Shown: positions 5,796-13,492 of the stretch, piece after piece
How the letters are laid out: each line of letters starts with the position of its first letter
How positions within the stretch are numbered: position 1 is the stretch's first letter
Origin: Lachnospiraceae bacterium
GTDB taxonomy: Bacteria; Bacillota; Clostridia; Lachnospirales; Lachnospiraceae
NCBI GenBank assembly: GCA_900771955.1
Contig: CAAGPW010000258.1
Coordinates: 1 to 15,044, forward strand
Length of the DNA stretch: 15,044 nt
Direction of reading: 5' to 3'
Program-made: the position numbers and the translations under genes
The notes under the pieces: generated by a model
Database searches by the model: none
What the model was told of the DNA's origin: nothing
What the model saw: the letters and a program-made list of their open reading frames with translations, nothing else

Positions 5796-7610
5796 ATGTC
5801 ACATATTGACCAGAGTAAAATCAGAAACTTTTGTATCATCGCACATATTGACCATGGAAAATCTACGCTGGCAGACCGTATCATTGAGATGACCGGTACA
5901 CTGACCAGCCGTGAGATGCAGTCACAGGTACTTGACAATATGGATTTAGAGCGGGAGCGGGGAATTACGATCAAATCGCAGGCGGTCCGTATTATTTATA
6001 AGGCGAAGGATGGAGAAGAATATATTTTTAACCTGATCGATACGCCGGGGCATGTGGATTTTAATTATGAGGTATCGAGAAGCCTTGCAGCATGTGACGG
6101 AGCGATCCTTGTTGTAGATGCAGCACAGGGTGTGGAGGCACAGACACTTGCCAATGTCTATCTGGCGCTTGACCATGATCTGGACGTGCTGCCGGTTATC
6201 AATAAGATTGATCTGCCGAGTGCACAGCCAGATGAGGTGGCGCAGGAGATTGAGGATGTCATTGGCATTGAGGCGATGGATGCGCCGCGTATCTCTGCAA
6301 AGACAGGTTTGAACGTTGAGGATGTCTTAGAGCAGATCGTGACGAGGATCCCGGCACCGCAGGGAGATCCGGATGCACCACTTAAGGCACTGATCTTTGA
6401 TGCGATCTATGACTCTTATAAGGGCGTTATCGTATTCTGCAGGATCATGGAGGGCTGCGTAAAGGTGGGAACCAGGATCAGGCTGATGGCGACCGGAGCG
6501 ATGGACGAGGTGACCGAGGTCGGCTATTTTGGAGCCGGTCAGTTCATTCCATGCGAGGAACTGAGTGCGGGCATGGTAGGTTACATCTGTGCCGGCATCA
6601 AAAATGTGCGTGAGACACGCGTCGGTGATACGGTAACAGAAGCTGACCGTCCGTGTGCGGAGGCACTTCCGGGCTATAAAAAAGTAAATCCGATGGTCTA
6701 CTGCGGACTTTATCCGGCGGACAGTGCAAAATATCCGGATCTCCGCGATGCCCTTGAAAAACTGCAGATTAATGATGCGGCGCTTCAGTATGAGCCGGAG
6801 ACATCGGTGGCACTTGGGTTTGGATTCCGCTGTGGATTTCTTGGGCTGCTTCATCTGGAGATCATTCAGGAACGATTGGAACGCGAATTTAATCTGGATC
6901 TGGTTACAACGGCACCGGGCGTTATCTATAAGGTACACAAGACGGATGGTGAAGTGATCGAACTGACCAATCCGTCCAATCTGCCGGACCCGTCAGAAAT
7001 CGAATATATGGAGGAGCCGATGGTCAGTGCGGAGATCATGGTGACCAGCGATTACATCGGAGCGATCATGGATCTGTGCCAGGAACGCCGTGGCATTTAC
7101 ATCAGCATGGAATACATTGAAAAGACACGTGCACTGATCAAATACGATCTGCCGCTCAATGAGATCATCTATGATTTCTTTGATGCGTTAAAATCCCGTT
7201 CGCGCGGTTATGCGTCGTTCGATTATGAGATGAAGGGCTATGTCCGTTCTGAACTTGTGAAGCTGGATATTCTGGTGAATAAAGAAGAAGTCGACGCACT
7301 TTCCTTTATTGTATTTAAGGACAGTGCATATGAGCGCGGAAGAAAGATGTGTGAAAAATTAAAAGGTGAGATTCCGAGACATCTGTTTGAGATCCCGATC
7401 CAGGCTGCGGTGGGCGGCAAGATCATTGCACGTGAGACGATTAAGGCAATGCGCAAGGATGTTCTTGCAAAATGTTACGGTGGTGATATTTCCCGTAAGA
7501 AGAAGCTGTTAGAGAAGCAGAAAGAGGGAAAGAAGCGCATGCGCCAGGTGGGCAATGTGGAGATCCCGCAGGAAGCATTCATGAGCGTATTAAAACTGGA
7601 TGAGGAATAA
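5796..7610 (+). CDS. lepA: Elongation factor 4 (ribosomal back-translocase LepA)
   Basis: LepA is a ribosome-associated GTPase that can reverse translocation and helps translation or 30S maturation under stress. The 604-residue length is typical. GTPase motifs are G1 AHIDHGKST (16-24), G2 RERGITIKSQ, G3 DTPGHVDF, G4 NKIDLP and G5 SAKTGLNV, and the LepA-specific C-terminal domain is present (YGGDISRKKKLLEKQKEGKKRM). GFRCGFLGLLHLEI is the EF-G-like domain signature shared by LepA. There is no EF-G domain IV, which distinguishes it from fusA. GGAGG lies 11 nt before the ATG. hemW starts three nucleotides after the stop, so the two genes are co-transcribed and probably translationally coupled. 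Confidence 0.98.
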   Translation: MSHIDQSKIRNFCIIAHIDHGKSTLADRIIEMTGTLTSREMQSQVLDNMDLERERGITIKSQAVRIIYKAKDGEEYIFNLIDTPGHVDFNYEVSRSLAACDGAILVVDAAQGVEAQTLANVYLALDHDLDVLPVINKIDLPSAQPDEVAQEIEDVIGIEAMDAPRISAKTGLNVEDVLEQIVTRIPAPQGDPDAPLKALIFDAIYDSYKGVIVFCRIMEGCVKVGTRIRLMATGAMDEVTEVGYFGAGQFIPCEELSAGMVGYICAGIKNVRETRVGDTVTEADRPCAEALPGYKKVNPMVYCGLYPADSAKYPDLRDALEKLQINDAALQYEPETSVALGFGFRCGFLGLLHLEIIQERLEREFNLDLVTTAPGVIYKVHKTDGEVIELTNPSNLPDPSEIEYMEEPMVSAEIMVTSDYIGAIMDLCQERRGIYISMEYIEKTRALIKYDLPLNEIIYDFFDALKSRSRGYASFDYEMKGYVRSELVKLDILVNKEEVDALSFIVFKDSAYERGRKMCEKLKGEIPRHLFEIPIQAAVGGKIIARETIKAMRKDVLAKCYGGDISRKKKLLEKQKEGKKRMRQVGNVEIPQEAFMSVLKLDEE

Positions 7611-7613
7611 AGG

Positions 7614-8777
7614 ATGACAGAAAAAATTCTGGAACTATATGTCCATATTCCGTTCTGTGTCAGGAAATGCAGTTACTGTGATTTCCTGTCCGCACCTGCG
7701 GATGCGGACACGCAGCAGGAATATGTACGGAATCTTTTGTCAGAAATAGAAAAGAAGGGCGTTCGCTGTGCGGATTATGAGGTGACAACCATATTTTTCG
7801 GCGGTGGAACGCCTTCTATATTAAAGGCAGGCTGGATTGCGGATATCCTGGAAGAAATTTACCGGAATTTCAGGGTGAGTGAACGGGCGGAGATCACGAT
7901 CGAATGTAATCCCGGTACACTTTCCTTTGAAAAACTTTCTATATATAAGAGCGCAGGAATAAACCGTATCAGCGTTGGTCTGCAGTCAGCTTTGGACACA
8001 GAGTTAAAAGAACTCGGCAGAATACACACCTATGAGGATTTTTTAAAAAGCTACGATCTGATCCGGAAAACGGGATTTTTAAATGTAAATGTCGATCTGA
8101 TGTCGGCGCTGCCCGGACAGACCTTAAAAAGCTATGAGCAGACGCTTGGGCAGGTGCTGGCGTTAAGACCGGAGCATATTTCGGCGTACAGTCTTATAAT
8201 AGAAGAAGGAACTCCGTTTTATGAAAAGTATGAGGCAGATGAGCTGCTGCGTGAAAAAGGAGAAGAACCACGGCTGCTGCCGTCGGAAGAAACAGAACGC
8301 ATGATGTATGAGCGGACGAAGGAACTGCTCTGGCAGCATGGTTATGAGCGCTATGAGATTTCCAACTATGCGAAAAAAGGATATGCCTGTCGTCATAATA
8401 TTGGTTACTGGCGCAGAGAAAATTATCTCGGATTTGGACTTGGCAGTGCATCGCTGCTTGAAAATGTGCGTTTTCATAATACAACAGAACTTGCGGCGTA
8501 TTTAAACGGTGATTTTGGCGCGTATGACAGTGAGCAGCTGAAAAAGAAAGACCAGATGGAAGAATTTATGTTCCTGGGGCTTCGGATGACAAGTGGAATA
8601 TCAAGACGGGAATTTGAACAGACATTCGGCATCACGGTAGAGGCTGTTTACGGAGCAGTGCTGGAGCAGCAGATGAAAGACGGACTTCTGAAAAAGGAAA
8701 ACGGACGGATTTTTTTGTCGGAACGGGGACTGGATGTCAGCAACTATGTGATGTCGCAGTTTCTTATAGATAATTAG
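7614..8777 (+). CDS. hemW: Radical SAM heme chaperone HemW
   Basis: This 387-residue protein has the CxxxCxxC iron-sulfur motif of radical SAM enzymes (C15, C19, C22 in PFCVRKCSYCDF), the SAM-binding FFGGGTPSIL, and the HemW blocks SVGLQS and CRHNIGYWRRENYLGFGLGSAS. HNxxYW is linked to heme binding in HemW, as opposed to true oxygen-independent coproporphyrinogen oxidase (HemN), which is longer. The likely role is transfer of heme to membrane proteins; the gene is often annotated hemN in older records. Its Shine-Dalgarno (GAGGA) is inside the last codons of lepA. In B. subtilis the next gene is hrcA; here a membrane protein gene and a long spacer intervene. Confidence 0.94.
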   Translation: MTEKILELYVHIPFCVRKCSYCDFLSAPADADTQQEYVRNLLSEIEKKGVRCADYEVTTIFFGGGTPSILKAGWIADILEEIYRNFRVSERAEITIECNPGTLSFEKLSIYKSAGINRISVGLQSALDTELKELGRIHTYEDFLKSYDLIRKTGFLNVNVDLMSALPGQTLKSYEQTLGQVLALRPEHISAYSLIIEEGTPFYEKYEADELLREKGEEPRLLPSEETERMMYERTKELLWQHGYERYEISNYAKKGYACRHNIGYWRRENYLGFGLGSASLLENVRFHNTTELAAYLNGDFGAYDSEQLKKKDQMEEFMFLGLRMTSGISRREFEQTFGITVEAVYGAVLEQQMKDGLLKKENGRIFLSERGLDVSNYVMSQFLIDN

Positions 8778-8781
8778 CGGT

Positions 8782-8810
8782 TGCAATTGATCGCAAAAAA
8801 CAGTATGATA
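8782..8810 (+). promoter_or_regulatory. Promoter of the membrane-protein gene
   Basis: TTGCAA (8782-8787) and TATGAT (8805-8810) are separated by 17 nt and begin five nucleotides after the hemW stop. The predicted start is about 38 nt upstream of the ATG. Confidence 0.7.
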
Positions 8811-8855
8811 ATCTCGGTAATTGGATATTAAACAATAAAAGGAGGACTTGGAATT

Positions 8856-9458
8856 ATGGATGGAAATTTTTCAAACGGGGGGCAGCCATATCCAGGTGGC
8901 AACCAGCAATGGCAAAACAATGGGCAGGAGCAAAGCAACGGACAGTGGCAGAATAATGGACAGTGGCAGAACAGTCCACAGTGGCAGAATAATGGACAAT
9001 GGCAGGCACCGCAGCAGCAGAAAAGACCAGTAAAGGATATCTTCTGCAATCTGTTGCTCGCAATTTTCATATTGCAGACGGTTATTTCATTGTTTATGAT
9101 ATATGATCTGTTTTCTGTAATGCAGTTTTCTGAATATTATGGGATGTATACGAGTGACCTGTATTCAGGCGGGTATGCAGTGCTCAGTGTGATCGCAATG
9201 GTGCTTTCCGTTGTGATGATCGTGTTTTTGGTTCTGGATATCGTTGGAATCAGTAAGGCGGGATATAAGATTACCGGACTGATCCTGTTTGCAATCTTCC
9301 TGCGGCCTGGTTATTACATATGGCGTGCCTATATATTAGGAAGAAAGAAAACATTTCCGGTCATCTATACAGTCATTTATTCCGTGCTTATAGTGATAAG
9401 TATGATCTATTCCATGGCGGAAATATTCCAGATGATCTTTTCACTGGCGGGATATTAG
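8856..9458 (+). CDS. Uncharacterised four-helix membrane protein with Q/N/W-rich N-terminal repeats
   Basis: This 200-residue protein is not one I recognise. Residues 1-57 form a disordered, cytoplasm-like stretch rich in Gln, Asn, Gly and Trp, including three consecutive QWQNxx units (about 30-47). KRPVKD then leads into four hydrophobic segments: about 61-91, 106-132, 139-162 and 167-198. Two are linked by KAGYK and two by GRKK, suggesting a positive-inside topology with both ends in the cytoplasm. There are no catalytic motifs or signal peptide. AAGGAGG is 9 nt before the ATG, and promoter and terminator are its own. Its position between hemW and hrcA departs from the usual Firmicutes order. 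It may belong to a family of small membrane proteins with low-complexity N-terminal tails, but no function can be assigned. Confidence 0.85.
   Translation: MDGNFSNGGQPYPGGNQQWQNNGQEQSNGQWQNNGQWQNSPQWQNNGQWQAPQQQKRPVKDIFCNLLLAIFILQTVISLFMIYDLFSVMQFSEYYGMYTSDLYSGGYAVLSVIAMVLSVVMIVFLVLDIVGISKAGYKITGLILFAIFLRPGYYIWRAYILGRKKTFPVIYTVIYSVLIVISMIYSMAEIFQMIFSLAGY
8943..9006 (+). repeat. 18-bp tandem repeat encoding QWQNNG
   Basis: CAGTGGCAGAATAATGGA (8943-8960) is followed by a diverged copy (8961-8978), an identical copy (8979-8996) and a partial copy. Weaker relatives lie upstream from about 8906. The unit is six codons, so length changes keep the reading frame. Confidence 0.85.
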
Positions 9459-9489
9459 GAAAAAGATAAAGTGAAATAAGATAAAGAAG

Positions 9490-9566
9490 AAAGAGAGTTC
9501 AGGTGTGATGTGCGTTCTGTCAGGCAGACAAGGCACATGTCAGGGGAACTCTCTTTTATTTCCTTA
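9490..9566 (+). terminator. Terminator of the membrane-protein gene, possibly bidirectional
   Basis: A perfect 11-bp outer stem (9490-9500 with 9546-9556) encloses a smaller stem (ATGTGC 9508-9513 with GCACAT 9533-9538). A T-rich tail (TTTTATTTCC) follows on the plus strand. The sequence before the stem is A/G-rich, so the minus-strand transcript would also end in a pyrimidine-rich tail. The 45-nt interior is long for a simple terminator. Confidence 0.65.
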
Positions 9567-9568
9567 TA

Positions 9569-9669
9569 GAGCAAAAGCGGGCAGGCTTGCGAGGATGCGC
9601 AGCGCGCGGAGATGAAGTTATAGCTACGCGATCTGTTCGCGTGCAAAAGTGCGCGAGGTATACTTTGTT
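9569..9669 (-). repeat. Dispersed structured repeat, copy B
   Basis: This is the reverse complement of copy A at 1270-1369. The core 9585-9609 is identical to the complement of 1333-1357, and the remainder matches with substitutions and small indels. It lies between the terminator of the membrane-protein gene and the hrcA promoter. The stretch 9459-9776 (318 nt) holds no convincing gene, only this copy, the terminator, a tandem repeat and the promoter. The indels disrupt any shared reading frame, pointing to a non-coding element. Confidence 0.75.
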
Positions 9670-9708
9670 TTCCAAGAGAAAATAAAAGTTTTCCAAGAAA
9701 AAATAAAA
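9667..9708 (+). repeat. 21-bp A/T-rich tandem repeat upstream of the hrcA promoter
   Basis: Two adjacent 21-nt units, each beginning GTTTTCCAAGA (9667-9687 and 9688-9708), differ at one base. They run into further A-tracts (9705-9711, 9714-9720) just ahead of the -35. A-tracts spaced about one helical turn apart can act as an UP element or bend DNA; that role is inferred. Confidence 0.75.
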
Positions 9709-9734
9709 AAAGCAAAAAAAGTTACAAATAGGTG

Positions 9735-9763
9735 TTGACAAAGAAAATCTATGGTGCTATCTT
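9735..9763 (+). promoter_or_regulatory. Sigma-A promoter of the hrcA-grpE-dnaK operon
   Basis: A perfect TTGACA (9735-9740) is 17 nt from TATCTT (9758-9763), placing the transcription start near 9770, just before the CIRCE operator. A-tracts directly upstream may raise activity. Confidence 0.85.
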
Positions 9764-9776
9764 AAATACATAGAAA

Positions 9777-9803
9777 TTAGCACTCCAAACGAGTGAGTGC
9801 TAA
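9777..9803 (+). promoter_or_regulatory. CIRCE operator (HrcA binding site)
   Basis: TTAGCACTC (9777-9785), a 9-nt spacer and GAGTGCTAA (9795-9803) make a perfect CIRCE inverted repeat. HrcA binds it in unstressed cells to block transcription and is inactivated by heat or protein unfolding. It lies between the predicted transcription start and the hrcA start codon. It is the only copy I see in the window; none precedes grpE, dnaK or dnaJ. Confidence 0.98.
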
Positions 9804-9841
9804 CAAAAACAAAAATGATACCAGGAATCGGAAGTGAGAAC

Positions 9842-10888
9842 ATGGAAGAGAACGGATTGGATGAACGGAAAACAAAAATTTTAAATGCGATAATAAAGAA
9901 TTATCTGGAGACCGGAGAACCGGTAGGCTCCCGGACAATTTCAAAATATACGGATTTAAATTTGAGTTCGGCAACGATCCGTAATGAAATGTCTGATCTG
10001 GAAGAACTTGGTTACATTCTGCAGCCACATACTTCCGCGGGAAGAATCCCTTCCGATAAGGGATACCGATTTTACGTCGATCATCTGATGGCGGAAAAGG
10101 ATAAAGAAGTGGCGGACATGAAAGAGTTCGTCATTGAGCATACGGAGAAGATGGATCAGGTATTGCAGCAGGTGGCAAAGCTTTTGGCGACCAACACCAA
10201 CTATGCGACCATGATCACATCCCCGCAGACGCATCGCAGTAAAGTGAAATTCTTGCAGCTTTCCAATGTGGATGATAACAATATCCTGGTGGTTGTAGTA
10301 TTGGAAGGCAATCTGGTAAAGAATAAGATTATCCCGGTGGAGGCACCGATCGACAATGAACAGATGTTAAAATTAAACATGCTGCTCAATACAAATCTTA
10401 CCGGATTCTCGATGGAGGAGATTAATCTCGGAACGATCGCACTGCTGAAAGAAAAAGCAGGAATTCACAGCAAACTGATCGGCAGCGTTCTTGATGCGGT
10501 TGCCGAGGCGATCAACGAAGATCAGGATCTGGAGATTTATACAAGCGGGGCAACCAACATATTGAAGTATCCGGAACTCAGCGATTCCGGAAATGCAAGC
10601 GAACTGCTCAATGCGTTTGAAGAAAAGAATCAGTTAGTCAGCCTGGTTACCGAGAACCTCGCAGAAGATGAGGAACAGACAGGAATACAGGTTTATATAG
10701 GAAATGAAACACCGATTCAGACCATGAAAGACTGCAGCGTAGTGACAGCAACTTATGAGCTGGGTGAAGGCGTGAAGGGAACGATCGGAATCATCGGTCC
10801 GAAACGTATGGATTACGAAAACGTCATGAATAATCTAAAGAATTTAAAAGCACAGCTGGATGGTATCTTGGATCGCAGAAAGAAGTAG
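9842..10888 (+). CDS. hrcA: Heat-inducible transcription repressor HrcA
   Basis: HrcA is the dimeric repressor of the CIRCE regulon and needs the GroE chaperonin to fold actively in known systems. From the ATG at 9842 the protein is 348 residues, close to B. subtilis HrcA (343). The N-terminal winged-helix domain carries the family blocks GEPVGSRTISK, LSSATIRNEMSDLEELGYI and HTSAGRIPSDKGYRFYVDHLM. GTIGIIGPKRMDYENVM near the C-terminus is also diagnostic. The chosen start has GGAAG 7 nt upstream and gives the usual distance to the helix-turn-helix. An in-frame ATG at 9815 has no ribosome binding site, and a GTG at 9797 would lie inside the operator. It is the first gene of the operon and therefore autoregulated; grpE follows after 18 nt. 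Confidence 0.97.
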   Translation: MEENGLDERKTKILNAIIKNYLETGEPVGSRTISKYTDLNLSSATIRNEMSDLEELGYILQPHTSAGRIPSDKGYRFYVDHLMAEKDKEVADMKEFVIEHTEKMDQVLQQVAKLLATNTNYATMITSPQTHRSKVKFLQLSNVDDNNILVVVVLEGNLVKNKIIPVEAPIDNEQMLKLNMLLNTNLTGFSMEEINLGTIALLKEKAGIHSKLIGSVLDAVAEAINEDQDLEIYTSGATNILKYPELSDSGNASELLNAFEEKNQLVSLVTENLAEDEEQTGIQVYIGNETPIQTMKDCSVVTATYELGEGVKGTIGIIGPKRMDYENVMNNLKNLKAQLDGILDRRKK

Positions 10889-10906
10889 GAGAAAGGGGCT
10901 AACAAA

Positions 10907-11548
10907 GTGTCAGAGAAAAAGAAAGAAGAAGTATTAGAAGAGGTTTTGGAAGATCTCGAAAAGGACGCTGCAGATAAAGCGGACAAAGATACTTCAGAAG
11001 ATAAAAAGAAAACAGACAAGGAAACAGAAGAAAAATCCGAAAAGTCCGAAAAGCCGGAGAAAGCTGAAAAAGCCGAGAAAAAGGGAGGCTTTAAGAAGAA
11101 AGAAAAGAAAGACAAAAAGGATGAAAAGATTGAAGAACTTACCGATCAGGTAAAACGCCAGATGGCAGAGTTCGATAACTTCCGCAAGCGGACGGAAAAG
11201 GAAAAAAACCAGATGTTCGAGACGGGCGCCAAGAGTGTGATCGAAAAGATCCTTCCGGTCATTGATAATTTTGAAAGAGGGCTTGCCGCTGTTCCGGAAG
11301 ACGAAAAGGAAAGTGCTTTCGTAGAAGGAATGGATAAAGTATATCGTCAGATGATAAAAGAGCTGGATGCGATCGGTGTAAAGCCGATTGAAGCCGTTGG
11401 CAAAGAATTTGATCCGGAATATCACAATGCAGTGATGCAGGTAGAGAGTGAAGAATATGATTCCGGAATCGTAGCCCAGGAATTACAGAAGGGTTACATT
11501 TACCATGATTCAGTTGTAAGACACAGCATGGTGGCAGTAGTACAGTAA
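10907..11548 (+). CDS. grpE: Nucleotide exchange factor GrpE
   Basis: GrpE releases ADP from DnaK so that substrate can be let go and the cycle restarted. The 213-residue protein starts with GTG, with AAAGGGG 8 nt upstream. Residues 1 to about 65 are almost entirely Lys, Glu, Asp and Ser in short imperfect repeats (KSEKPEKAEKAEKK), a disordered leader longer than usual. A coiled-coil dimerisation helix follows (EELTDQVKRQMAEFDNFRKRTEKEK region), then VIEKILPVIDNFERGL and the C-terminal beta domain with GVKPIEAVGKEFDPEYHNAV and GYIYHDSVVRHSMVAV, which contacts DnaK. It lies in the CIRCE-controlled operon, 18 nt after hrcA and 56 nt before dnaK. Confidence 0.97.
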   Translation: MSEKKKEEVLEEVLEDLEKDAADKADKDTSEDKKKTDKETEEKSEKSEKPEKAEKAEKKGGFKKKEKKDKKDEKIEELTDQVKRQMAEFDNFRKRTEKEKNQMFETGAKSVIEKILPVIDNFERGLAAVPEDEKESAFVEGMDKVYRQMIKELDAIGVKPIEAVGKEFDPEYHNAVMQVESEEYDSGIVAQELQKGYIYHDSVVRHSMVAVVQ

Positions 11549-11604
11549 CACGCAGGAAACAAACATTCAAAATAAAGAATATTATTTAATCAGGAGGCTT
11601 TATT

Positions 11605-13488
11605 ATGAGTAAAATAATTGGTATTGACTTAGGAACAACAAACAGTTGTGTGGCAGTTATGGAAGGTGGAAAACCTACCGTTATCGCAAATCAGGAAGGC
11701 GCAAGAACAACACCTTCTATCGTAGCTTTTACAAAAACAGGAGAAAGATTAGTTGGTGAGCCGGCAAAACGTCAGGCAGTTACCAATGCAGAAAAGACCA
11801 TTTCCTCTATTAAGAGGCATATGGGTACTGATTATAAGAAAGAAATTGATGGCAAGCAGTATTCACCGCAGCAGATTTCTGCAATGATCTTACAGAAGTT
11901 AAAAGCAGACGCAGAAGGATACCTCGGTGAAAAAGTTACAGAAGCAGTTATCACGGTACCGGCTTATTTCAACGATGCGCAGCGTCAGGCAACCAAGGAT
12001 GCAGGAAAGATCGCAGGTCTGGATGTAAAACGTATCATCAACGAGCCGACTGCAGCAGCACTTGCATATGGTCTTGACAATGAAAAAGAGCAGAAGATCA
12101 TGGTATACGATTTAGGTGGTGGTACTTTTGATGTATCAATCATTGAAATCGGTGACGGTGTCATCGAAGTATTATCTACAAACGGTGATACACACCTTGG
12201 CGGTGATGACTTTGATAACCGTATCACGCAGTGGATGATCGATGAATTCAAGAAAGCAGAAGGCGTTGATCTTTCCGGTGACAAGATGGCAATGCAGCGT
12301 TTGAAAGAAGCTGCTGAGAAGGCAAAGAAAGAGCTTTCTTCCGCAACAACAACAAACATCAACCTGCCGTTCATCACAGCTACCGCAGAAGGACCGAAGC
12401 ATTTTGATATGAATCTTACCAGAGCAAAATTCGATGAACTGACACATGATCTGGTAGAAAAAACAGCAATCCCGGTACAGAATGCCATGAAGGATGCCGG
12501 ACTTACCAATGCTGATCTCGGTCAGGTACTTTTAGTTGGTGGTTCTACACGTATCCCGGCAGTACAGGATAAAGTAAGACAGCTGACAGGTAAAGAGCCG
12601 AGCAAATCCTTAAACCCGGATGAGTGTGTGGCAATCGGTGCTTCCATTCAGGGTGGTAAACTTGCAGGTGATGCAGGTGCAGGTGATATCTTACTTCTGG
12701 ATGTTACTCCGCTGTCACTTTCTATCGAGACAATGGGCGGTATCGCAACCAGATTGATTGAAAGAAATACTACGATCCCGACTAAGAAGAGCCAGATCTT
12801 CTCTACCGCAGCAGATAACCAGACTGCAGTAGATATCAACGTAGTACAGGGCGAGAGACAGTTCGCAAGAGATAACAAGTCCTTAGGACAGTTCCGTCTG
12901 GATGGTATTCCGCCAGCACGTCGTGGTGTTCCGCAGATCGAGGTTACCTTCGATATTGATGCGAACGGAATTGTAAACGTATCCGCAAAGGATCTTGGTA
13001 CAGGAAAAGAGCAGCATATTACAATTACGGCTGGTTCTAATATGTCAGATGATGATATTGATAAGGCAGTAAAAGAAGCTGCTGAATTTGAAGCACAGGA
13101 TAAGAAGAGAAAAGAAGCAATCGATACAAGAAATGATGCAGATGCATTTGTTTTCCAGACACAGGAAGCGCTTGATCAGGTAGGCGCAAATCTTGATCCG
13201 GCAGATAAGTCCGCAGTAGAAGCAGACCTTAAGGCATTAAAGGATATGGTAGAAGCAAATCCGCAGCCGGAAAACATGACAGATGCACAGGTTGCCGATA
13301 TGAAAGCAGCTAAGGAAAAACTGACAGAGTCCGCACAGAAAGTATTTGCTAAAATGTATGAGCAGGCACAGGCAGCACAGGGCGGTCAGACAGCAGGTGC
13401 TGGTCCGGATATGGGCAGTGCAAATGCCGGAGCAGGTACCGGAAGCTCAGATGATGATGTGGTAGACGCTGATTATAAAGAAGTTTAA
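11605..13488 (+). CDS. dnaK: Hsp70 chaperone DnaK
   Basis: DnaK is the ATP-driven chaperone that binds exposed hydrophobic segments, working with DnaJ and GrpE. The 627-residue protein has the nucleotide-binding domain signatures IGIDLGTTNSCVAVMEGG (5-22), VYDLGGGTFDVSI and LLVGGSTRIPAVQ. It also has the linker and substrate-binding domain start DILLLDVTPLSLSIETMGG and a C-terminal Gly/Ala-rich tail ending DDDVVDADYKEV. AGGAGG precedes the ATG at good spacing. Codon choice is more biased than in its neighbours (many GGT, GCA and AAC codons), as expected for an abundant protein. There is no separate CIRCE, so control comes from the hrcA promoter. dnaJ is separated by a 232-nt structured spacer. 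Confidence 0.99.
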   Translation: MSKIIGIDLGTTNSCVAVMEGGKPTVIANQEGARTTPSIVAFTKTGERLVGEPAKRQAVTNAEKTISSIKRHMGTDYKKEIDGKQYSPQQISAMILQKLKADAEGYLGEKVTEAVITVPAYFNDAQRQATKDAGKIAGLDVKRIINEPTAAALAYGLDNEKEQKIMVYDLGGGTFDVSIIEIGDGVIEVLSTNGDTHLGGDDFDNRITQWMIDEFKKAEGVDLSGDKMAMQRLKEAAEKAKKELSSATTTNINLPFITATAEGPKHFDMNLTRAKFDELTHDLVEKTAIPVQNAMKDAGLTNADLGQVLLVGGSTRIPAVQDKVRQLTGKEPSKSLNPDECVAIGASIQGGKLAGDAGAGDILLLDVTPLSLSIETMGGIATRLIERNTTIPTKKSQIFSTAADNQTAVDINVVQGERQFARDNKSLGQFRLDGIPPARRGVPQIEVTFDIDANGIVNVSAKDLGTGKEQHITITAGSNMSDDDIDKAVKEAAEFEAQDKKRKEAIDTRNDADAFVFQTQEALDQVGANLDPADKSAVEADLKALKDMVEANPQPENMTDAQVADMKAAKEKLTESAQKVFAKMYEQAQAAQGGQTAGAGPDMGSANAGAGTGSSDDDVVDADYKEV

Positions 13489-13492
13489 TCTG

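Noticed and set aside
6327..6938. A 203-codon ORF antisense to lepA
   Set aside because: It lies wholly inside a certain gene, gives no recognisable protein and has no start signals.
9455..9741. Minus-strand ORFs upstream of hrcA
   Set aside because: They are Phe/Leu-rich translations of A-tracts, the tandem repeat and repeat copy B, with no start signals. They overlap the hrcA promoter.
11985..12509. A 174-codon ORF antisense to dnaK
   Set aside because: Long antisense ORFs are a known by-product of codon bias in Hsp70 genes. No start signals or recognisable motifs support it.
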